A stretch of DNA of 64,000 nucleotides. Source: Symsagittifera roscoffensis. Lineage: Eukaryota; Xenacoelomorpha; Acoela; Convolutidae. Below are positions 1 to 12,045 of the stretch, in pieces (position 1 is the first letter of the stretch; the number at the start of each line of letters is the position of its first letter). The position numbers and the translations under genes are program-made. The notes beneath the pieces are model-generated. The model was not told the DNA's origin. It did not search any database and saw nothing but the letters and a program-made list of their open reading frames with translations. The stretch covers positions 34,837,807 through 34,901,806 of the forward strand of contig NC_087065.1 of assembly GCF_963678635.1 (NCBI RefSeq), given 5' to 3'.

Positions 1-1244
1 TTTGGTTAGTGGGCAGAATACTTACATTTGTCTTATAGGGTCATAGTTACGGAGGATGCCGCGTATATTAGTTTTTTATACAATAAGTGAAGTTTAGAAA
101 CTATGTTGAGGTGTATTTGGAGTTAATGAATGTGAATCTGTGCTGTGGGTTTCATGATGGTGTGTTATTTATGTAGTGGTGGTGAATAAATAAATAATAG
201 ATGTATGTGTGGGTTAATTTAGTGTGTAACATTATCTCGTGTGAGCAGTGCAAGTCATGTTTTTTTTGGTGCGAGAAAATGAAAAGTTAGCGAAAAGTGA
301 TTAAACTTGTTGAAATAAAAATTCATAAGCTTTGGTGTCTCGGAGTGCTGTAGAAAGAAAATTATCATAATTTTTGTTCATGCTGTTAATTACAAATACA
401 TATCCTGATTTTATGGACACATTTTTCATCTTCTTCTATGACTCTGTCCTCCATATATCGTGCAACAGCTTGATCGTAATGGTTAATTGAAAATCTGTTT
501 GATTTTTGTGCAACAAATCTGTTTGATGTTCATGTCAGTCCTATGGTTGCGATTGGTTTTTCATGCAGAGCTGTAGTTTGGTGGTGTAGTCGGGATTGAC
601 AGATTTCATCGTCGGCTGGGTTATTGTACAAAAGGAGTGATAGTGGGATTATGAAATGAAAGTGAGATGACCATGATAATGTGGGAAGCAGGCAATATTC
701 GTCTACAAAATTCCGTTGGTGATCATAAGTGTGATATGAGGTGTATTGTGGAAAAAAGGGTAATTTATACTTGAGGAAGTCCTTATTATTAGTTTGCTGC
801 GGGTGAAGGGAAAACAGTCTAGGGGTGGTCGGGTTGGTGAAGTATTTGGGTATTGAGGTGCTTTCATTTGAATTCTCGGTGGGCTCGGGTTTCTTCTACA
901 AAGCAGGCTGGGTTGGAGGATTCGGAGGAGGAAATACATTGTGTTAAGCGATGAATTGTTAATGTGTTAGTGTTTTGAGGCTGTTGTGGTAAAGTGATGA
1001 AATTTTCATGTTCGTACTCTAATTCTTCATTGACGGAGCTAGGGGGGTCGGGTTGATCACTTGTAGTTAAGTAGAGGATTGGGGTTGCGTCTATGTAGGA
1101 AGAAGGAGCTGCAAAGTTTCATCGGGAGTTGGTGTGTGGAGTGGAAGAAGAATTGCGGTCAGAAATCGATATGCTAGAAGTGTGACGTTGGACATTAGAT
1201 GGGTAAGAAAGCGAACGGTTGAGGGATCCAATTTGGCGGCTCAT
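1..1244 (-). pseudogene. ORF4 of copy A (post-env ORF, partial, off left edge)
   Basis: The ATG at 1242-1244 lies seven bases beyond the env stop at 1252-1254 and is conserved in the plus copy (50834). The N-terminus begins MSRQ in both copies and is followed by a Ser/Thr/Pro-rich region. The stretch around 600-790 keeps the motifs KDFL and FVDE, with PTL soon after, in register with plus-copy residues near 51500-51620. At least one in-frame stop is visible near 1120. I do not recognise the protein family. Protein-level similarity despite extensive nucleotide change is why I treat it as a degraded gene and not as UTR. Confidence 0.6.
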
Positions 1245-1251
1245 CGTTGGC

Positions 1252-3850
1252 TTAAAAGATGGTTGTTCTGAGAACGAAAATTAGTGGTGTGTGACTGTGT
1301 TACGATTTGTTTATATGTATTTTCTAATTTTGGTTGATTGGCTACTATATAAGTAACTGCGTTTTGTGGGTAGCTATGACTTGGAGAGATGTGCTCTGTT
1401 TTTTTTCTGTGTTTCTATAGTTTCGTGGTACTAAAGATAATGGATGGTTATTATGAAAATTGTGTAATTATGGTGCAGTAGGTGTTGTATTCTTGTTGTC
1501 TTTTGAAGTATCGTATGCATTTGGTGTAGTTGTATTTTTTTTTTGTATCCACTTATTTGAGCGTCTAAAAGATTTTTATCAATTGAGTTTGAGAATATTC
1601 CAAAAAATCCTGCAAACAATATGGTGCTACACTTGTTTGTTTGTTGACTTGTGTGTGTATTGCGCATGTGTTATAGATTCCTTTTAATAATCAGAGGAGA
1701 AATCCAAAGAAATTAAACATGGCGTATAAGATAGTCAATCTTTCTATGATATAATAGGGCCATCCTAGAAAGGCGAGAAGTTCGATTTTTAGGTTTACAA
1801 AAGTAACAAAACTAAGGTGAACAATCCTGTGGACGGTTTTTTTACCGTTCAAATATATGTAATCTTTTATATCTTTAAAGTTTCTGCTGTAGTCTTGTGC
1901 ATAGAGGTCTGAAAACTCTGCAGTTTTGTCAAGTTTTCTTAAATTTTGATCTGTTGATTGTCGTTTTGTGTCCATTTTTGTTAGAAGTTCTTGAAATTGT
2001 TGTGTGCGAATGTGCTGCTGTATATCGGATCTGGATTATATGCCTATTGATTGTAAATCTATACTGGGGTTACAAGCAATAGCTCTGATGGTTTCTGGTG
2101 AAAATTTTTTTAATGGTGGCATAAGTGTGGGGTATGGGGTGAGAAGATAGTATATGACTCTATCTGGGTTTAGCTGTAGAACATTTTGGCTGTTTTCAGA
2201 TCCACATGGGACGGCTGTATTCCAAAAATTTGTTCATCTAGGAAGTGTATCGACAAAATGTACTTTATTTTTGTAGAATAAAGGGATCATTTATAACATC
2301 TTTTTTTACAAAAACATGTACTGGTGATACATTTTTAGTACATGTGTAGTATCATAGTATTTTTCCTTCGAAATCCATGAAAATTGATCTACTGACTGAT
2401 AATAAATATACAGCGTAAGGTACTTTTAATACTGCTAGTGCAAGTGATTGTAGAATTTGTGTTCAGTCTAGTTCACATCAGTGATGGAGTGTTTCTAATA
2501 ATGATATTTCCTGAAAAGTTCTGCTTTTTCTATTCCCAATTTCATATCTAAGTGGATGTATAGTGGATTGCGCCAAACTAAGTTTTCTTCATCAAAGATA
2601 TTTCTTGTAAACGTGTGCTGCCTATATCTTGTGGGCGAAACATTCCACCAGTTTTTCCGGTTTTTTTTCAAAAATGTTACTGGGATGTATTAGTTTTCGT
2701 CACTAGAACTGTGGTATGTTTCAGTTGGGTTAATTTTAATTTTCCTAATTTCATGTCGAAACCTATTTCGTATTCGACAAAAATTTCTGAATATTGTGTT
2801 TTGTAAAGTTGAGTATTAAATTTGCAAGCGAGTTCTGTTTTGAGATAGATTTGAAAACGTGGTAAATTATTTTCTGTTCCTTCAGTTTTTTTGTGACGAT
2901 TTTTGTTGTAACTCATTTTATCAGGGTTTACTTTTTCAAAAGGAATTGATTCAGCAAAAAATGTTTGATGAAATTTTATCGTTCGTGCTTGAAAACTTGG
3001 AACTTGAAATGTGGTACACGTGTGATCAGGGAACCGAACGATGGTTGCCTGTGTTTGTGTGGTAGAATCGAAAAAGACTTGGTCATTTTTGCAAGGTAAG
3101 CACATTCCTTGATAAATTATTGTGTCGTGTTTTAAATCTCATGTTAATTGTACTTTTTTTAATTGAGTTTTTCAATCATTATTTCTTGATATCTTTAATT
3201 TCTTGATATCTTACAATTAGAAGGGTTATTTTTAGGATGTGTAATATCCAATTTTTATCGTGTAGGTCATACCTGAATCGTCCGTGTGCGCCATGGAATG
3301 GATACTTATCGTCTAATTTTATATGACCTTGTTATCTTTCAAGTTCTGCTTGATGTGCAGAGCCTAGAAAAACTTGAAAATATACCAATTTTTGATCTGT
3401 GCCTTTGTTTGTGGTTAATTTTAATCGTTTGACCTCGTTTTTACAGTCGTCGGGCTTAAGATGTAAAAGTCTTTGAATGATGCTATGATAAAAAGATTCA
3501 TGATCAAACCTATTTTTGTTTCCATTTGAGACTTGGGAATAATGTATTTTTTTCTGTGAAAATGATGCTGTGAATTTATATCCTGTTAATGTTGTAGCTC
3601 GGGCTTTCGAATAAAGTGTCGCTACTACACTTGTTGTTTCTATTTCTTATGGCTCTGATTCGCATTGAGTTACTCGGTTTATGGCGTACTTATGTAGTGT
3701 TTTTTGTTCATTTTCTTCACAGTCATAATTTGTAACTAATAATATTTGTGGTTCTGATCAAGGGGAGGGCTTTCATGGGATGTTGATTGTTGATTCTAAA
3801 AGAACAACTGGAGAGAGGGTTTGAAGGAAAAAACTTTATCAAAATTACAT
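1252..3850 (-). pseudogene. env-like glycoprotein of copy A (degraded)
   Basis: The start is set at the ATG equivalent to the plus-copy env start (ACATGTA context) and the stop lies just before ORF4, about 866 codons. Recognisable blocks include a YDCEENEQ segment after the signal region, a LPCKNDQ block near 3090, and a C-terminal part from about 1980 with GWP followed by a hydrophobic segment (LTILYAMFNF). In this copy the frame reads straight through into the C-terminal region where unit C has TAA (50093-50095). It is broken by several frameshifts and stops. An env role is inferred from position, signal peptide, cysteines and C-terminal membrane segments. Confidence 0.6.
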
Positions 3851-5208
3851 GTGTAGAAAAGTCCCGAATATAGGTTATCAAATGTTTTCTATCCAAGTGT
3901 CTTTTTTGTATATCTATTGTAATTATAGATGAATTCCGTTTCGATAAATGGGGGAGATGAAGGTTGAGCTGTTATATTTGGTGGAGTAGAGGATGAGGTA
4001 CTAAAGGATGGGTAGAGGATGAGGTACTAAACTATTTTTTTTTACTGTTTTTTCAACTTAAGTGTTAAATTGCTGGTGTAAGTTTTTGTATATTGTGTTC
4101 TTGTATGTCTTTGTGAATATTGTGTCTGTATTGTAACCTGTTGAGTGCCCAATTTTATAATCTGTTGCAATCAAGATGTTGACCAAATAAGGGAGGGGGT
4201 GCTAGGAATGTATTCCAATCTAATCGTAGAAATATATTGTAGGTTAAGAGTTCTGTATATCTATCATCTAAACATGTAAGGAACTCTAGTGGAAATGTTG
4301 TAGTCGGAGTTTGACTTATTGTTGAAGGGGTTGAAGGTAGTGATAGAATTCCTGGTAGTAACAAAGATGTATCTGCTGAGATATCTATAAGGTCATTTAC
4401 TAAGTTTGACTCACCTTGAGTGAAAGCTTGTGTCATCCAATGTGTGAGACGTTGTGTTGATGTTGGGGGTTAAAGGGATTTGCATCAATTTGTTCAGATG
4501 TGGGGTTGATCCTATGATATGTTTGGAGTGCTTTGTTGTAAAATTGTTTGTAATGGTTGGGGTGGCGGTACTTTGAATTGTAGTAATGAAAAGTTCCAGA
4601 GGATTTGAGAATGGTTACGAATATATAACAAAATTAACTCTGGGTGTTGTAGGATTTCTAATTAGTCTTGGATGAATTATTTGTCTATCTTTTGTTGATG
4701 TTTGATTTTGTTTTTAACTAGGATGTCTTGTTCTATTAAGGTCTCGTTGGAAAGAAGGATAGATGTTGTATGTTGGTTCGTACTGCGGTTTGCTTAGAGG
4801 TGCATGGCGAACTACGGGTATTAAAGGTTCTGATAGTAACGCGTGTCTTTCTTCAAATGTATAGGGATTTTTTTGAAGTGGAATGCGTGTTGATGATTGA
4901 GGTTGATCTTTTTGACTAGACGTTGGTGTTTTTGGAAGTTCCAGGGATGTTTTAGTCGGTGGGGATTGTTGTGTTGGCTGTTTATGAGCAATTTTGAAAT
5001 AATTGAATTACTTTTTCCTTATGAAGAAAATCTATGTTTTTTATAATATTCTCCTATGAAACTGATTAAGAGGATTGCTGCTAGAGCAAAGTTGATTATT
5101 GTTTTTTTTTATACATTTACATATTGTCAAAATTAGGAAAACTAGAAAGGTGACAAAAATTACTAAAAAAAGAAGAATGTTTTTCTTGTTGAATAAATGT
5201 CTTAACAT
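3838..5208 (-). pseudogene. ORF X of copy A: membrane segment plus Pro/Thr/Ser-rich protein (degraded)
   Basis: It starts at ATG 5206-5208, directly after the stop of the 80-residue hydrophobic ORF (TAAATG junction, as in unit C). The N-terminal part has a hydrophobic run (FLVIFVTFLVFLILTICKC) followed by lysines. It then becomes rich in P, T, S and Q, and the block YTFEERHA is shared with the plus copies. A later block at 4155-4436, with TQGE and RLDWNTF, is also shared but lies in a different frame, as in B and C. The role is unknown; a membrane-anchored accessory protein is inferred. Confidence 0.5.
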
Positions 5209-5466
5209 TTAGAAAGTTGTTGAAAAAACGTACCTGAGGAGATGGTCAAAGATTTTTAAGAAGTTGAGGTAGTCTTTTGTGAAGGAATGAAAAGTTACGA
5301 ATAAACTGCCGAAAGTTTTGAAGAGGAGGAGGAATATTTCAAGGGTGTCTATGAAAAAAAATAAACTAAACTGAGTTGAAAAAATTATGAAGATTGAAAA
5401 AAAAAAATTATTGTCTTGAGAAGTCGAACTGTTTGATAGAAAAGCGTTTGAGAAATGATTCGTCAT
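5209..5466 (-). CDS. small hydrophobic ORF (85 aa), copy A
   Basis: This is an uninterrupted 85-codon frame rich in F, I, L and S, lying between pol and ORF X. Its counterpart in unit C (46658-46897, 79 aa) has the same length class, hydrophobic spacing and a shared C-terminal pattern (YL, then DH, then RY). Both end in TAA immediately followed by ATG of ORF X. Two hydrophobic stretches long enough to span a membrane can be seen. Survival as an open frame in such a decayed element is notable but could be chance. The function is unknown; a viroporin-like or small membrane accessory protein is only a guess. Confidence 0.45.
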   Translation of the reverse strand: MTNHFSNAFLSNSSTSQDNNFFFSIFIIFSTQFSLFFFIDTLEIFLLLFKTFGSLFVTFHSFTKDYLNFLKIFDHLLRYVFSTTF

Positions 5467-6338
5467 ATCGAACTAATTTTTATTTTCCGAGTCAAAAAAT
5501 GAGTGTGATCGGATTGTTTATTTATTATTGACAAGTGGGTTGGATATAAGCAATTCCTGGTGAAGGTAATTCTGGAGGTCTAGGAGTAAGCTTCCTCATT
5601 TCTTTTTATTGGATGATAGGGGGTACTTAGGCTAAATGATCAAATCGTATTTTTTCTCTAGGCCTATTTTTTTTTCTTGAGGGAACTGTAGACTGTAAGT
5701 TGAGACATTATTGTTGATATTTGTTTTGGTTGATAGCGGAGAGTTGTAACATTTAGATTTTGCTTCTTTCAGTTTTAAAATATAAGTGTGTTGCTTATTT
5801 TTGACCAGGAGTTCTCTAAGTTATAGTTTCACATGTGTTTGAAGTGAGCAATGTATTGGCTATTGAAGCGGTGTCAGATTGGGGTGATTTTTAAATAGAT
5901 TCTAATTGGCTGAAATTGAACTGGTTATTTAGGAGTTTTAACATGAATTAAATAAAAGAGAAGAAAAATGTGTTACTTTTAAATTGTTTGAAATGATTAT
6001 TTAATAGGAAAAGGGTTTTTGAAATTCAATTTTCTTTACTATTTTAGATTGTGGGATGAATGTTTTGTAATCTTTATGTAGTTGACTTCGAAGTCGTGAT
6101 AATTGTCGTTGTTGAGATTTTTCTTTTGTTTCTTGCAAAAAAATTTTTTCTTCTAGTTTTCGATTTTCTTTTGTTTTTGAGGTATTTTTTTATTGCTGAT
6201 TTCTTGAGATTTTGGTAAGGTATTTTTATTTTCTTTTATTCTAATAATTGCGTTGAACAATTTATATCATGTTTTTGTTGATGATTAACGTCTGAGTTGT
6301 TGTGGACAACCTTTAGTACTTAAAGGAGTATAACTGTG
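5467..6338 (-). other. post-integrase spacer of copy A
   Basis: No convincing coding frame is seen. It corresponds in position to the non-coding spacer at 38922-39616 of unit B. Most of it (from 5613) is the source or partner of the 847-bp block repeated at 9527-10373. Confidence 0.5.
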
Positions 6339-6459
6339 TTAGTTCGAGAAGAGCCTGTTCTTTTGGTTATATGGTAAAAGATTGTTTCGGTGTTGAACTA
6401 TTTCCTTTTTCTTTGAATCAAAATGTTTGTATGTTACATCAGTGGGTTTGTCAATAATC
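5613..6459. repeat. 847-bp direct repeat, block 1
   Basis: This block recurs at 9527-10373 (constant offset 3914) with only about six differences seen by eye. It covers the end of the integrase ORF and the following spacer of copy A. Confidence 0.9.
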
Positions 6460-7860
6460 GTAAATGGTCCTTTTTGGATTGGTTGTGTTTTTCTAAATAT
6501 TCTTTTTTTTGTTACAAGATTTGGTATCAAGACAACTGTTCCAATTTTTAGGTTTGTAGTTAGTGTGAATCGTGAATTAATTTCTGATTGAATATTTTGT
6601 CTTTGAAATAGTCTTTTTGGCTATTTTGTGATATATTTTATTTTGTTTTTTATCTCCAATCAGTATCCATTCCGTATGTGTGCCGAAGGCTAATTATAAG
6701 ATTTGCGGATGATGAAAATAATCTTCATCGTGAGTATGTAACAGTAATTTATAACAAAAATTGATTCTTTAGCAGGTTGGCAATGACCTTGTGTATTTCT
6801 TGAAAAATTTGCTGTGAACATTATTGGTTTCGGTGGTTTTGGATTGAAAACCATTTCAAAAGTTGATAGTCCTAGAGTTGTTGTTATCTGTGAATTATAA
6901 GCTAGGCGAAAATTTTTGTGTTTGTTGACCATTCGGTATGTTTTGTATCATCTCCTTTTATGATACATCTGAGTTATTTTTGTAGTGAACGGTTCATATC
7001 TTCGACTAAACCATTAGTCCATGGGGCATGAGACATTCAGGGTTTATGCTTAATTTTATAAAGACGGCATAATGTGATGATTTCATTATTAATAATTTCA
7101 CTGCCGTTATCTGTGACAAGGATTTCTGGTAATCCAAATTTTGCTATCGAGTGTTTGTAGAGTGTTTTATATGCATAACAAGCATTACAATGAGGTACGG
7201 GGTTGAGTTCTACATAGTGTGTAAATGCATCAACTATAACCATCATGTATGAGTTTCCTTCTGAGAAGGGTGATATCGGTCCTTTTGTATCAAATGAGAT
7301 TCTGTTGTTGAAATATAATTTTTGTCCTTTGAAGTCTTGTTTTTTTGATGTGCTATTTTTTGATGTGCTATACGATTCTGATGTGGGTATTATTTAACTA
7401 GCATGTTATGAAATCGTTACATAATACTTTAAACCAAATTGATGCTTTTGGATAGTAAAAATTTTGGATAAAATATGAGTACGTTTTTTTTCTGATCCAG
7501 CAAGTCGTTTTGTGTTTAAGGAGTGTGAAATGTGAAATTCTAGGAGTATAATACTTAATGGTAGACAAGGTTTAGATGTTTGATATTCCAAAATATCGGT
7601 GTTATGGTTTATGAATGTGTTATTAAACTTTCTGAAGTACGGGTTTTGTTTTATATTTTTGACAAGATGTAAATTGTTTAAGGACTGGTTCAAGTTTTTG
7701 ATATTTCTGTGGTAATTCCAGTGTCATTTTTTCTGTGTTTGGCAGAATTTTTTTTCAATTTCTGTTTTGAGAGATGTTGTTTTTTCAAATGGGTCATGTA
7801 GATTAAAACATGATTTTTTTGTGTATATTTTGAGTCTACATCTTGGGGTCCTGATACATT
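6339..7860 (-). pseudogene. integrase region of copy A pol (degraded)
   Basis: Core integrase blocks are readable in pieces. One is MVIVDAFTHYVELNPVPHCN around 7190-7246; another is VTDNGSEI with the second catalytic Asp near 7100. Then comes the PYEMVF-equivalent region around 6840, and a C-terminal block with KGPFTIIDKPTDVTYK (6430-6500), which is a GPY/F-type module. Stops and frameshifts separate the pieces. The order and motifs match unit B 37375-38921, so this is the 3' part of a Ty3-type pol that is no longer functional. Confidence 0.75.
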
Positions 7861-8180
7861 TATTTTATCAGTTGGCTTTTTTCTCTACTAACGGAAATAG
7901 GTCTGTCCCATACTTTTTTGTTTAAGTGGCTTTTGTTGTGTATTGTTCTTGATCCATGATGATTATGGTATCGGTTTAAATGTACAGTTTCCTAACATAT
8001 CTACATCGTAATGATTATTTTGGCAATCAAAATATTATAGAAAATGTTACGAATTATTTGTTTGTGCATTATTAAAGTCGGTTTTTACTGCATATTTACA
8101 TTCTAATCGTGGTGATGTTTCGTCTTTTGCAGGGAAAAAGTTTAAAATTTGCGGTATTTCTACCTTCAATTTTCTTTTTA

Positions 8181-8640
8181 TCAATTCAGGTGGTGTATTT
8201 TGACTGAGTCTATCTGATGATGCAAGATTTTTTTTCCTTCAAACCAGACCTTATGTAACTTTGGGAATTTCAATAGAATTAGTTGAAAACTATAAACCCT
8301 ATGGTTTGGATTTAATTTTTGTGTAAATAGGAAAATTATAGATTTATGATCTGTAAATAGAACTGTTGGATGTTTTGACCCAAGTATTAACAATTGTGAT
8401 AGGTGTAAAGAGTCTAAGTTCGGCTTGTGTAAATTATCTTGAATGTGCTCAGATAAGATTAATTTTGTTTGTTCCTTTGTGCGATTGTAAAAATGCTGCG
8501 CCGATTCCATAATTGGATGCGTCGCACATAGCATAAAATGGTTGATCTGGATCTGGTATCGATTTTGATATTTGTTCAGTTTGAAGAGTTTGAAGTGTTT
8601 TCATTTCTTCAAATTGTTTTTAGTGTTCTGTCTTCCAATC
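8181..8640 (-). pseudogene. RNase H region of copy A pol (degraded)
   Basis: The block LILGSKHPTVLFTDHKSIIF is characteristic of the RNase H/connection domain of Ty3-type pol and aligns with unit B near 36655-36715. An upstream fragment contains ATHPIMES, the degraded equivalent of the DASNFGIG motif in B. Frameshifts disrupt the frame on both sides. It lies between RT (8820 and above) and integrase, as expected. Confidence 0.7.
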
Positions 8641-8819
8641 AAAATTATTTTGTTGTCTGAGAATATTATGAAGTGGCCATAAGTATAATTGGGTTTTACA
8701 GACGTATTTACTTAAAAATTTAAAATTCCAAGAAATTCTTGGATTTTCTTTTTGCTTGATGGAGGTTGAAATTTTATGATTGCGTCTATGCGAGGTTTTA
8801 ATAAAGTGGTTGTATTTTA

Positions 8820-9526
8820 TTAAATAATTTGTCTAAGGAATTTAACACGAATAAGAAAAAAATGTGATTTATCTGCGGCTGCTTTCATGATTTCCTTAAG
8901 TACTATTTGGTGATATTTTTCCAATACTTTAAACATTTCGTGTTTTCTTTGTGATTGCATATAAACCTCATCTAAATAGATTATAACATTCTCGCTGAGA
9001 ATAAGTGGTTGATAAATTTTTCTCATGATTGCTGAAAAAGCTGCTTGTCTTGTGGAAGTTCCATCGAAAAGTCTATTAAATTCGTATTTTTGATTTCCAA
9101 TAACAAATTGTGTTAAGTGCCGTGACTGTTCGTCTAGTGGCATTTGATTAAACGCGCTGTTAATGTCAGCTTCTGTAAGTTATTGCGTATTTATTTTAGT
9201 GAGAACTACTTGATTGGTGCTATAGGCCAATTTTATTTAGATTCATCAATAAGTGAATTGAAGTATCTAGTAACTAGAACATTTTTGATTGATTTTCCTT
9301 TAGCGAGGATAAAAACGGGACTTATGAATATGTTTTCTTTTGGTTGTTCATCTTCTTTAACTGGAGAAATGATTTCATATTGTTTTACGATATCTAAAAA
9401 CCTATTGAATTTATCTTGTAAAAGAATTGGAACTTTATCTGCTCGCTGTTTTTTGAAAACTGCGTCAGGTTTTAGAGTTAGATGTAGTGGTTAATTTGCT
9501 TTTCCAACATCAAATACAGTTGTAGC
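8820..9526 (-). pseudogene. reverse transcriptase core of copy A (degraded)
   Basis: RT motifs are visible: LIDES, MPLDEQSR, QFVIGNQKYEFNRLF, and the catalytic box near 8968-8979. That box reads YLDE, where units B and C have YLDD, so one catalytic aspartate is replaced. The frame runs from about 9500 down to 8820 with stops. Its N-terminal end is cut at 9526 by the inserted 847-bp duplicate, beyond which the RT N-terminus resumes at about 10380-10453. Confidence 0.78.
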
Positions 9527-10373
9527 ATGATAGGGGGTACTTAGGCTAAATGATCAAATTGTATTTTTTCTCTAGGCTTATTTTTTTTTCTTGAGGGAAC
9601 TGTAGACTGTAAGTTGAGACATTATTGTTGATATTTGTTTTGGTTGATAGCGGAGAGTTGTAACATTTAGATTTTGCTTCTTTCAGTTGTAAAATATAAG
9701 TGTGTTGCTTATTTTTGACCAGGAGTTCTCTAAGTTATAGTTTCACATGTGTTTGAAGTGAGCAATGTATTGGCTATTGAAGCGGTGTCAGATTGGGGTG
9801 ATTTTTAAATAGATTCTAATTGGCTGAAATTGAACTAGTTATTTAGGAGTTTTAACATGAATTAAATAAAAGAGAAGAAAAATGTGTTACTTTTAAATTG
9901 TTTGAAATGATTATTTAATAGGAAAAGGGTTTTTGAAATTCAATTTTCTTTACTATTTTAGATTGTGGGATGAATGTTTTGTAATCTTTATGTAGTTGAC
10001 TTCGAAGTCGTGATAATTGTCGTTGTTGAGATTTTTCTTTTGTTTCTTGCAAAAAAAATTTTTCTTCTAGTTTTCGATTTTCTTTTGTTTTTGAGGTATT
10101 TTTTTATTGCTGATTTCTTGAGATTTTGGTAAGGTATTTTTATTTTCTTTTATTCTAATAATTGCGTTGAACAATTTGTATCATGTTTTTGTTGATGATT
10201 AACGTCTGAGTTGTTGTGGACAACCTTTAGTACTTAAAGGAGTATAACTGTGTTAGTTCGAGAAGAGCCTGTTCTTTTGGTTATATGGTAAAAGATTGTT
10301 TCGGTGTTGAACTATTTCCTTTTTCTTTGAATCAAAATGTTTGTATGTTACATCAGTGGGTTTGTCAATAATC
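9527..10373. repeat. 847-bp direct repeat, block 2, inserted in RT
   Basis: This is a near-identical copy of 5613-6459, placed between the RT N-terminus (10453) and the rest of RT. It brings the end of integrase plus spacer into the middle of RT. At its upstream edge the short unit GTGGGTTTGTCAAT is repeated three times (10355-10402), possibly marking the breakpoint. Confidence 0.88.
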
Positions 10374-11290
10374 AGTGGGTTTGTCAATTGTGGGTTTGTC
10401 AATTGATCAACTTCGTGTTGTGGAATTTTTTGAGCGTGTTGGAAATTGAACAATGTAAAAAAATTTCTGTTGTTCGGTGGTATAATTTTGGAATTTGGAA
10501 AGTTGGTTTAAAATGAAGTGTTTTTGTAAAGTAGTCTGTATTTCGTTTTGAATTACTAATTATATCATTAAGTGATAATTCTTCAATGAGGATTGTTGAT
10601 TGACAAATATCTAATAATTTCAAGATGTTAGTTACTCAATATGCTGTTTCTACTGTGGGAAAAAAATTGTTGCAATGGTTTCACAATATCCTAACAACCC
10701 TAGGGGATAATTTTATTTTATATAGGGATTTATTATATGCGTGCAAAAAATCAATATCTGAACTTGTTTTTTTTTCGTGTATTTGATTGATGGGGTTGTT
10801 ACTCACCAATAGTTTTTGAATTGTTTTGAATTCAAGAGAGGACATATATAGTCGTTGTTTTTTTGTCTATGTTGTATTGATGAAGGTGACTTCTTGAGCA
10901 GTTGTATACATATCCTGATATTGGTTTCAAGTGTTTTCGTTCTGGTTTTATCTAGGGTAAAAATTAGAAAAATTGGAGGTTTTTTATTTAATCTTTGAAA
11001 GAAAGTGAGTGATGTGTTATTCATTCTTAAAATTTATCCTTCACATGTAGTTTGCTATTTAGGATATTAATAGTGGGCATGTATTTAGTAATGAATGATA
11101 TTCCAACGATTTTGTGTTTTTTATCTGTGATATGAAATGTTTGTTTGAAAGGTTTAGTTGAAAGTTTATTTAATTCAATTGTTCGAGTGGGAACGAGGAT
11201 TAATTGAATTTTTCCATAGTTTTTTAGACTTAATTCTTGCGCTGTAGCTAAACAGCTTGAAGTCTTTGAAGGTAACAATTTTGGATGTAA
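10374..11290 (-). pseudogene. protease-RT linker and RT N-terminus of copy A
   Basis: 10380-10453 encodes MFNFQHAQ, equivalent to MFNFEHSQ at the start of RT in unit B (35401). Upstream fragments such as LLDICQSTILIEELSLNDII (near 10550-10620) match B and C at 35240-35300. A further fragment at 11027-11278 (ELNKLSTKPFKQTFHITD) matches the region following the protease. Many stops are present. Confidence 0.6.
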
Positions 11291-11470
11291 AGTTTGTTTT
11301 TCATTCCATGCTGGAAAATATATAATATTTGACTCTGCTCCTGAGTCTATTAAAAAATCAATTTCGAGGTCTGGTGGTTGAAACTGTTTGCTTTTTTGGA
11401 CTTTCTAAGAGGAATGGGATTGTCTAAATTGTTTCTGGTTTTTAGTGATTTTAATATGATGCTGATTGTC
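11291..11470 (-). pseudogene. retropepsin region of copy A
   Basis: Reading the minus strand gives EIDFLIDSGAES at about 11331-11370, the aspartic protease active site (D-S-G-A). It is preceded by the linker IPFLLESPKK, matching unit C (43780-43905). Stops follow within the domain. Copy A is truncated shortly upstream, at 11527, by the BEL/Pao insertion. Confidence 0.72.
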
Positions 11471-11527
11471 AAAAAGTTTAATACAATTGGAAGTAATTTT
11501 ATTATGATGCTGAATTTTGTCTTGGAG

Positions 11528-12045
11528 TGTGCGCCTCAATCTCCACGGATTGTAAAAATATCGAATTTCAAACAACTTAATTCGAGCATTTTATCGGCAA
11601 AATAACTCGGTCATAATGATATTTCATAACAAATTTTTTTATTGTTAACATCGGTAACATCAGCCACAATAACTGCATAACTCAAAGCAAGCTGCAAAAA
11701 TAGCCAGTATTTGTCCTTGAGACAAAATGCTCTTTTTAAAGGTCAGCCTTAATCAAGGCTGAACCAAATTAGAGCGAAAAGACGGTTAAAATAGGTTTTT
11801 TGGGGGGGGGTCGAACCTGGTTACGGAGCATCCCATCAAGTTCGGTGCATATTTGAGTTCTAGAAAGGAAATGACCTAGTCGGGATTCGAACCGGCGCCG
11901 AACCCGCCGGGACGCACCATGTATACGTTTGGCTACTGTCCCTATATGCATTTACATTTTGGTTCAACTTTATATGCACTTATACTCTCGCTTACATTTG
12001 AGTGTATATGCATTTGTACTATTGTTTTATATTTGCGCTGCAACA
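11528..12045 (-). repeat. BEL/Pao 3' LTR
   Basis: This is the left copy of the LTR; on the plus strand it begins TGTGCGCCTC and ends CTGCAACA. It matches 20278-20803 except for a few substitutions and a poly-G length difference near 11805. The pol stop codon lies inside it (12027-12029). A PPT-like purine tract (AGGGGTGGAGGA read on the minus strand) abuts it at 12046-12057. Confidence 0.95.

Noticed and set aside
11883-11950. True tRNA gene
   Set aside because: B-box and A-box-like motifs exist but I could not form a proper acceptor stem, and the sequence lies within an LTR present twice.
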